Below, in pieces: positions 58,673-64,000 of a DNA stretch of 64,000 bases (position 1 is the first letter of the stretch; every line of letters begins with the position of its first letter). The position numbers and the translations under genes were made by a program. The stretch comes from Methylobacterium gossipiicola (GTDB lineage Bacteria; Pseudomonadota; Alphaproteobacteria; Rhizobiales; Beijerinckiaceae): contig NZ_FOPM01000001.1 of the NCBI RefSeq assembly GCF_900113485.1, positions 186,001 to 250,000 of the forward strand, given 5' to 3'. The notes under the pieces were generated by a model. The model was not told the DNA's origin. It searched no databases and saw nothing but the letters and a program-made list of their open reading frames with translations.

Positions 58673-59620
58673 TCAGGGCTTGGCGTCGAGGAGAATCGGG
58701 TAGCACCGGGCGCCGGCGGCGGCGGCCAGAACCTCGACGGCGCCCACCGTGGAGGCATCGCCCGCGACATGGACCACGTCGGTGCTGCGCAGGGACGGCA
58801 GATGGGCTGTGAGGGGGCCGGGGCGAACGTCCGGCGGGCGCTGGCGGCTACGGTCGGCGACGAGGACGAGGCGGCCGACGCCCGTGGCGCGGAGCCAGTC
58901 GAAGGATGGCCGCATGTAGAGGTCCAGGGGATCGCGGGCGCCGACATGGATCGCCACTTCGCGGGCCGGCTCGATGTAGCGGGCGGCGCGGGCGATGGAC
59001 CAGATCGGCGCGAACCCGGTTTCGGCCGCGACCAGGACGAGACGGCCGCCACCGGGGCGATAGAAGCCCCGCCCCACCGGCCCCTTGATTTTCACGGGAT
59101 GGTCGAGGACGATTTCCTCCCCGAACGCGTCGGGCAGGGCCGAGCGGTCGCCGGTCAAGCGCACATGGAAGACGAGTTCGTTGAGCTCGGCCGCGCCGTC
59201 GATCCGCAGGGTCGGATAGAGGGTCACGGGCTCGAAACCCTCGAAGGTCACCACCACGCCATGCCCCGGTTCGAAGGCCAGGCGCTTGGTGATCGTCACC
59301 ACCACCTCGAGAGTGTGGGCGCTGAGGGGCAGGATCTGCGTGACGGTGCCGGAGCGTTTCTGGACCGGCACCGGCTTGACCACCGGAGCGGCGAGCGAGT
59401 CGGGTCGCTCGACGAGGCCGGGACGCGGTGCGGCGACCTTCATCGCCTCGGAGCGGTGGCCACGGGCTTGCGACCTGCGGGGCAGGGGGCCGGCCCCCTG
59501 GCCGAGAAGACCGGGCGGCGCGGCGATGACACCATCCGCCAGGGCGGCTTCCAGGGGAGTGTCACCCGTGGAGATCCGGACGGACTTGCCGTTCACCACG
59601 AGGGAGCAGCGGGCGCTCAT
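58673..59620 (-). CDS. Ferredoxin-reductase-like protein lacking cluster and FAD motifs
   Basis: 315 residues from the ATG at 59620 (GAGGG six bases upstream; an ATG two codons earlier has the GAGGG too close). The layout copies phenol-hydroxylase-type reductases: an N-terminal ferredoxin-like start (CSLVVNGKSVRISTGDTPLEAALADG), then KRSGTVTQILPLSAHTLEV and GPVGRGFYRPGGGRLVLVAAETGFAPIWSI and GARDPLDLYMRPSFDWL. However the four [2Fe-2S] cysteines are absent, and the FAD-binding Arg-x-Tyr-Ser reads LYPT. It may be catalytically dead, or use a different cofactor. It is 52 bases downstream of the small coiled-coil gene, probably one unit. Confidence 0.7.
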   Translation of the reverse strand: MSARCSLVVNGKSVRISTGDTPLEAALADGVIAAPPGLLGQGAGPLPRRSQARGHRSEAMKVAAPRPGLVERPDSLAAPVVKPVPVQKRSGTVTQILPLSAHTLEVVVTITKRLAFEPGHGVVVTFEGFEPVTLYPTLRIDGAAELNELVFHVRLTGDRSALPDAFGEEIVLDHPVKIKGPVGRGFYRPGGGRLVLVAAETGFAPIWSIARAARYIEPAREVAIHVGARDPLDLYMRPSFDWLRATGVGRLVLVADRSRQRPPDVRPGPLTAHLPSLRSTDVVHVAGDASTVGAVEVLAAAAGARCYPILLDAKP

Positions 59621-59672
59621 CGTCATCCCTCGAATGGGGCCAGGCGGCGCATCGGGCGTCGCGGAAATGCAA

Positions 59673-60032
59673 TCAGTGCGAAAGGTTCAGGAGACGGTCG
59701 ACGAGGGCCGCCCAGCGCAGCTGCACGGCTTGCGCCTCGGGGGTCAGTTCTTCCGACTCGGAAGTGGCCAGGGCGGCGACGCAGGCGCGGAGCTGGACAA
59801 CCTCGGTCTGTTGGGCGCGCAGCACGGCCTTCATGACCATGAGTTCGGTCTTGAGGCGCTCGAGCTCTGCGGATGGCGGCGGAGCCCGGTCGCGAAGGAA
59901 CGCCAGGGGCGGCGGCCGGTGCGCGTCGGGCTCGGCGACGGGGGCCTCGACGAGGCGTAACGACCGGGCCATCAGGCGCCGGACCATCTCGGACTCGGAG
60001 CCGTCCTCATCCTTGAATGCGGCTTCGGCCAT
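59673..60032 (-). CDS. Small coiled-coil protein of unknown function
   Basis: 119 residues from the ATG at 60032 with GAGGGGG eight bases upstream. No family was recognised. An acidic/basic N-terminus (EDGSESEMVRRLMARSLRLVEAP) leads through a proline-rich linker (about 40-53) to a long heptad-like helix (SAELERLKTELMVMKAVLRAQQTEVVQLRACVAAL, about 54-88, single Cys), then a second helix with LRWAALVDRLLNL. Helix content suggests a self-associating or scaffold protein. An exact CtrA box lies 67 bases upstream. It is followed by the ferredoxin-reductase-like gene. Confidence 0.65.
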   Translation of the reverse strand: MAEAAFKDEDGSESEMVRRLMARSLRLVEAPVAEPDAHRPPPLAFLRDRAPPPSAELERLKTELMVMKAVLRAQQTEVVQLRACVAALATSESEELTPEAQAVQLRWAALVDRLLNLSH

Positions 60033-60098
60033 CAACTGATCCCCCTCGCACGGCCATTCGAACCCGGCCTACCGTCATGGGACAATGGCGGATCATGG

Positions 60099-60113
60099 TT
60101 AAGGGAGCCTTAA
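60099..60113. promoter_or_regulatory. Perfect CtrA-type box upstream of the coiled-coil gene
   Basis: TTAAGGGAGCCTTAA is an exact TTAA-N7-TTAA site, in the 135-base gap between the GGDEF/EAL gene's stop and the coiled-coil gene's start, both on the minus strand. The 67-base distance fits a promoter-proximal CtrA site. Confidence 0.65.
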
Positions 60114-60167
60114 ATCCATCCGTCGCAGTCTCGTGAAAAGGACGCTGCGGCGACGATCGCTGCCGGG

Positions 60168-63143
60168 TCAGGCGGCCTCCGGGGCCGCCCCGAGGAGCTG
60201 CCGGGCCTGGAGCATCGACATCGGCTCGCCGAAGGCGAAGCCCTGCGCATACTCGCAGCCGAGTTCGGCGAGGGCCTGCGCGTCGGCTTCGGATTCCGCA
60301 CCCTCGGCCACGATGGCGAGGCCGAGTTCCTGGGCCATCTTCACGATGGAGCGAAGAATTGCCGTGCGCCCCGTCGCCATCTGGCGAACGAAGGACTGGT
60401 CGATCTTGATGGTGTCGAAGGGGAACCGCTGGAGATACGAGAGCGCCGAGTAGCCGGTGCCGAAATCGTCCAGGGACAGGCCGGCGCCGAGGTCTTGGAT
60501 GCGGGCGAGCATCTGGGCGGCGTATTCCGGGTTCTCCATCACCAGGTTCTCGGTGAGTTCGAGCTTGAGGGAGCCGGGCAGCACGCCGGAGCGGGCCAGG
60601 GTGGTCTTCACATCGTGCAGGAGGTCGTGACGCAGGATCTGGCGCGACGACATATTGACGGTGGCGAAGATCGGCGGCTCCACGTCGAGGGAGCGTTGCC
60701 ACGCGGCGAGTTCGAGGGCCGTGCGCTCGAGGGCGAAGACGCCGAGATTGACGATGAAGCCGCATTCCTCGGCCACCGGCATGAAGGTCGCGGCCGGGAT
60801 GCGCCCGAGGCGGGGATGGTCCCAGCGCAGCAGGGTCTCGAAGCCCGCCACGGTGCGGTCCTCGAGCCGGACGATGGGCTGGAACAGCACCTTCATCTCG
60901 TTGCGCTCGATGGATCGGCGCAGGTCGCCTTCGAGCATCAGGCGGTCGCTGCGCTCGGTGTGCATATCGGAGCGGTAGACTTCGATGCGGTCGCCGCCGC
61001 CGCGCTTAGCCTGGATCATGGCGATCTCGGCGTTCTTGAACACCACGTCGCGCTTCGTGTTGGCCGCCACCTCGTGCAGCACCAGGCCCACGGAGACCGT
61101 GAGGAAGATCTCCCGATCGGCGTAGGTGATCGGCGTCGCGATGGCTTTGCGGATCATCTCGGCGAAGGCGAGGATCCGCTCCGGCTCGCGCTCCGACAGG
61201 AGGATGAGGGCGAATTCGTCGCCGGCCACCCGGGCGAGGGAATCCTGCGGTCGCAGGAGCCGGCCGAGGCGGCGCGACAGGGTGAGAAGAATCGAATCGC
61301 CGGCGGACAGGCCGATGGCGTCGTTGATGGCTTTGAACCGGTCGATATCGAGGACGATGGTGGTCGGCTTCAGCCGTGGGTCCTGGCTGGCGAAGGCCAA
61401 GGCGGCGTCGAGACGGTCCTTGAACAATTCGCGGTTCGGCAGGCCGGTGAGGCTGTCGTGCACGGCATCGTGCAGGAGCCGTTCCTCGGCCGTGCGCGCT
61501 TCGGTGACGTCCGAGATGGTGCCCACCACCCGAACCACCTCACCGTCGGTGCCGATCACCGGCCGTGCCTTGAGGCGGTACCAGTAATACGGGCCGGCGG
61601 TGGAGCGCAGGCGGAAATCGTGGACGATCCGGCCGCGCCGTTCTTCGATGATCGTATCGAGGGCCGCCGAATACCGCTCGACGTCGAAGGGATGCACGAG
61701 GGCGAGCCAGTTCACCGCCGGGCCTTCGAGGGCGCCGCGCTTGAGGCCGAGCTGCCCCTCGATCTCCTGGCCGGCGAAGACGCGGTCGCCGGGGACGTCC
61801 CAATCGAACACCACGTCGCCGGCCCCCGTGAGGGCCAGGGCCCGGCGCTCGGTGTCGGAGACCAGGGCATGGGTGAGACCTCCGCCCGCGAAGGCGTGCT
61901 GCATCACCGTGAAGCCGATGAGCATGACGATGAGGACGAGGCCGCCGATGAGGGCCGGCTGCACGAGATCCGACCCGATCTGCCCGGTGATGGCGAAGCC
62001 CGCCGCCACCACCCAGACGAGGAGGAGAAGCCAGGTCGGGATCAGCAGGATCGCCCGGTCGTAGCCGTTATGGGCGGCGAGATAGACGATGAGGAGGAGG
62101 CCGACGCCGGCCACCGCCGCGATGGAGATGCGCGCCACCCCGGCGGCCACGGGCGGATCGAATACCGCGAGGGCTACGAGGCCGGCGAGGAACGCGAGCC
62201 AGAAGAAAGCAACATGGCTGTAGCGCACATGCCAGCGGCTGAGGTTGAGGTAAGCGAACAGGAACACCAGCAGGGTGGCACCGAGCACCGCCTCGGCCGA
62301 GGCGCGGTAGATCCGCTCCGCCACCTCGGTGACGGGCAGGACGCGCTGAAGGAAGCCGAAATCGATACAGGCATAGGCCAGCACCGACCACGCCAGGGCG
62401 GCGGCGGCGGGGAAGATGATCGCGCCCTTGACCACGAAGATGATCGTCAGGAACAAAGCCAGTAGGCCGGCGATGCCGATGATGATGCCCTTGTAGAGGG
62501 TCAGGCCGGTGGATTTCTTGCGATAGGCTTCCTGGTCCCAGAGGTAGACCTGGGGAATGTTAGGCCCGCGCAGCTCGGCCACGTACGTGACGGTGGCGCC
62601 GGGATCGAGGGTGATGACGAACTGGTCCGCCTCCGGATTCTCGTCGCGTTCCGGGCGGATACCCTGACTCGCCGTGATGGCGGCGATGCGCGAGCCGCCG
62701 AGATCCGGCCAGATCACGCCCGAGCCGACGAGGCGGAAATGCGGGGCGACGAGGACACGGTCGATCTGCTCGTCGGTGTCGTTGGTGAGGGCGAACACCA
62801 TCCAGTCGGGACGGGCACCCGTGTCGCGCGCCTTGACGACGATGCGGCGGACGATCCCGTCCTTCCCCGGCGCCGTGGAGATCTGGATGAGGTCACCGTC
62901 CGAGCGATAGCGCTCGATCATCGGCGTCAGGTCGATGGCCGGGGCGTCGAGGGTGACGCGCACGGCTTCGACGGCTTGCGCCGGCGCCGAGAGGCCGAAG
63001 GCACCGAACAGGGCCGCGAGGATGGCGGTGATGACGAGAAAGATCTGACGCAACGGGCGAAGGTTCCGGCCGGTCGGGGCTGTAAGACGTCTACGGCTCA
63101 GGTCGAGGACCTGAGTCGTATCGGCGGCGCCCTCCACCGACAA
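60168..63143 (-). CDS. Membrane GGDEF/EAL protein with PAS domain (c-di-GMP turnover)
   Basis: 991 residues. A signal-anchor (about 33-55) is followed by a roughly 160-residue extracytoplasmic beta-rich region and seven or eight helices (216-412), resembling the 7TM-DISM layout. A PAS domain (430-550; FDWDVPGDRVFAGQE, ending VVGTISDVTEARTAEERLLHDAVHD) precedes a GGDEF domain with AGDEF (640-644) and, five residues before it, an RPQD I-site (631-634). The EAL domain reads ETLLRW (769-774) with later DDFGTGYS, KIDQSFV and EGAE, so most phosphodiesterase residues are kept. AGDEF can be active; both activities remain possible. Substrate: GTP and c-di-GMP. Confidence 0.9.
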   Translation of the reverse strand: MSVEGAADTTQVLDLSRRRLTAPTGRNLRPLRQIFLVITAILAALFGAFGLSAPAQAVEAVRVTLDAPAIDLTPMIERYRSDGDLIQISTAPGKDGIVRRIVVKARDTGARPDWMVFALTNDTDEQIDRVLVAPHFRLVGSGVIWPDLGGSRIAAITASQGIRPERDENPEADQFVITLDPGATVTYVAELRGPNIPQVYLWDQEAYRKKSTGLTLYKGIIIGIAGLLALFLTIIFVVKGAIIFPAAAALAWSVLAYACIDFGFLQRVLPVTEVAERIYRASAEAVLGATLLVFLFAYLNLSRWHVRYSHVAFFWLAFLAGLVALAVFDPPVAAGVARISIAAVAGVGLLLIVYLAAHNGYDRAILLIPTWLLLLVWVVAAGFAITGQIGSDLVQPALIGGLVLIVMLIGFTVMQHAFAGGGLTHALVSDTERRALALTGAGDVVFDWDVPGDRVFAGQEIEGQLGLKRGALEGPAVNWLALVHPFDVERYSAALDTIIEERRGRIVHDFRLRSTAGPYYWYRLKARPVIGTDGEVVRVVGTISDVTEARTAEERLLHDAVHDSLTGLPNRELFKDRLDAALAFASQDPRLKPTTIVLDIDRFKAINDAIGLSAGDSILLTLSRRLGRLLRPQDSLARVAGDEFALILLSEREPERILAFAEMIRKAIATPITYADREIFLTVSVGLVLHEVAANTKRDVVFKNAEIAMIQAKRGGGDRIEVYRSDMHTERSDRLMLEGDLRRSIERNEMKVLFQPIVRLEDRTVAGFETLLRWDHPRLGRIPAATFMPVAEECGFIVNLGVFALERTALELAAWQRSLDVEPPIFATVNMSSRQILRHDLLHDVKTTLARSGVLPGSLKLELTENLVMENPEYAAQMLARIQDLGAGLSLDDFGTGYSALSYLQRFPFDTIKIDQSFVRQMATGRTAILRSIVKMAQELGLAIVAEGAESEADAQALAELGCEYAQGFAFGEPMSMLQARQLLGAAPEAA

Positions 63144-63248
63144 GGCGGGGAACTGGCCTGAGCGAAAGCGCCCACGGATTCTTGCCGCGGGCGGCGTGTC
63201 CGCTGGATCACGTTCCTTTGCGGCTAAAACAAGCCGTGGCCGCGATCC

Positions 63249-64000
63249 TCACGCGGCGCGCAAGGCGGCGGCGATCCGCTCCAGGGGCGGCAGCTTCTTG
63301 ATCGGGCCGATGGCCGCGAGGGTCGGGGCGCCGGAGAGGAGCTTCACGCCGGCGGCGCGGACATCCTCGACGGTGACGGCGTCGACCTTGGCGATGACCT
63401 CGCTCGCCGGAATCACCCGACCCCAGGCCAGGATCTGCCGGGCGTTGCGCTCGATGCGCCCACCCGGCGTTTCGAGGGCGGACAGGAGAGAAACCTTCAG
63501 CTGCGCCTTGGCGCGGGCGACCTCGATGGTGTCGGCGTCGCGGGCCGCGCGCGTGGTGGCTTCCAGGGTCACGTCCACGAGTTGGCCGAGATCGCCGCCC
63601 GAGGTCCCGGCGCCGATGCCGAACAGGCCGCAATCGTGGAACGCCCAGTGGAACGCCTGGATCTCGTAGGCGAGCCCTCGAGTTTCGCGCACCTCGTGCC
63701 AGAGGCGCGAGGTTAGGCCGCCGCCGAGCACCTGGGTGAACATGTGGAGGGCGTAGTAGTCCGGATCGCGAAACGAGAGGCCGGGCAGTCCGAGAACCAC
63801 GTTGGCCTGCTCGAGCTTCTTCTGGATGCGCTTCTCACCGCCGCCATAGACACCCGGCACGGTCTCGGGCGGGATCGCTGACGCTAGGCTGCCGAAATGA
63901 TGTTGCGCCGCGTCCACGATGGCGTCGTGCCCGATGGCGCCGGCCGCCGCCAGGACGATGCGGTCCGGCGTGTATTCGCGGGCGATGTAGGCTTCGATGG
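63249..64000 (-). CDS. M16-family zinc peptidase, C-terminal part (runs off the window)
   Basis: About 250 codons are visible; the frame remains open to the window edge, and the last readable residues before the first internal Met are IEAYIAREYTPDRIVLAAAGAIGHDAIVDAAQ-like (described, positions about 63912-64000), which is the normal mid-protein text of mitochondrial-processing-peptidase-like proteins. The segment FTQVLGGGLTSRLWHEVRETRGLAYEI is the substrate-binding C-terminal domain's signature. The HXXEH zinc motif lies outside the window and cannot be checked. These peptidases act on short peptides or signal remnants. In alphaproteobacteria the gene is often close to thrC. Confidence 0.85.
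   Translation of the reverse strand, partial: IEAYIAREYTPDRIVLAAAGAIGHDAIVDAAQHHFGSLASAIPPETVPGVYGGGEKRIQKKLEQANVVLGLPGLSFRDPDYYALHMFTQVLGGGLTSRLWHEVRETRGLAYEIQAFHWAFHDCGLFGIGAGTSGGDLGQLVDVTLEATTRAARDADTIEVARAKAQLKVSLLSALETPGGRIERNARQILAWGRVIPASEVIAKVDAVTVEDVRAAGVKLLSGAPTLAAIGPIKKLPPLERIAAALRAA

Overview
The window looks like a chromosomal segment of a high-G+C alphaproteobacterium. Supporting signs are the rimP-nusA-ylxR-infB...rbfA-truB block, the rpmH-rnpA-yidC-engB block, an RcdA (DUF1465) gene, and three perfect TTAA-N7-TTAA boxes of the CtrA cell-cycle regulator type. The gene content and codon style would fit Hyphomicrobiales, plausibly Methylobacteriaceae, but the species is an inference. 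Genes are dense, on both strands, mostly ordinary housekeeping; no IS element, prophage, CRISPR array, rRNA or tRNA was recognised.

Layout. 0-4 kb: truncated PmtA-like phospholipid methyltransferase, glutamine amidotransferase, ceramide-glucosyltransferase-like GT, histone-deacetylase-fold amidohydrolase. 3.7-9.7 kb: a TetR repressor divergent from two membrane fusion proteins plus an RND pump (TriABC-like), with a palindromic operator between. 9.7-18.6 kb: TrmO-like protein, AMP nucleosidase, a class A PBP carrying an SNase-like C-terminal domain, an EmrAB-type pump, and a lytic-transglycosylase-fold protein. 18.9-28.2 kb: the most unusual part, a tightly overlapping operon of inositol-phosphate synthase, a His/Asp-rich unknown, a methyltransferase, a Gfo/Idh dehydrogenase, a YcaO protein, an IolE-like TIM barrel, a GT4 glycosyltransferase and a PIG-L deacetylase, then a uracil-DNA-glycosylase-fold gene. 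28.4-34.7 kb: YbhN-like membrane protein, PhoR-like kinase, CopA copper ATPase, M20 amidohydrolase. 34.9-44.7 kb: translation/transcription block (truB, rbfA, infB, ylxR, nusA, rimP) interrupted by a SAM-methyltransferase-like gene, and preceded by a promoter plus attenuator-like hairpin. 44.9-48.2 kb: AtoE-like transporter, secreted carboxymuconolactone-decarboxylase-like protein, DUF423, engB. 48.3-51 kb: yidC, rnpA, rpmH. 51.3-60 kb: rcdA, glycogen phosphorylase and synthase (divergent), ilvD, a cofactor-motif-less ferredoxin-reductase-like protein and a small coiled-coil protein. 60.2-64 kb: a GGDEF/EAL membrane protein and the C-terminal half of an M16 peptidase.

The best candidate for an undescribed system is the inositol/YcaO operon. 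Its enzymes could make inositol-1-phosphate, glycosylate it, N-deacetylate the sugar (the MshA/MshB logic of mycothiol), oxidise or isomerise the cyclitol, methylate, and finally use YcaO for an ATP-dependent backbone-type condensation. No precursor peptide gene is visible, so a non-RiPP role for YcaO is possible. The product is unknown. A second theme is CtrA: three exact full sites lie upstream of rcdA, of the small coiled-coil gene, and between the transglycosylase and ino1.
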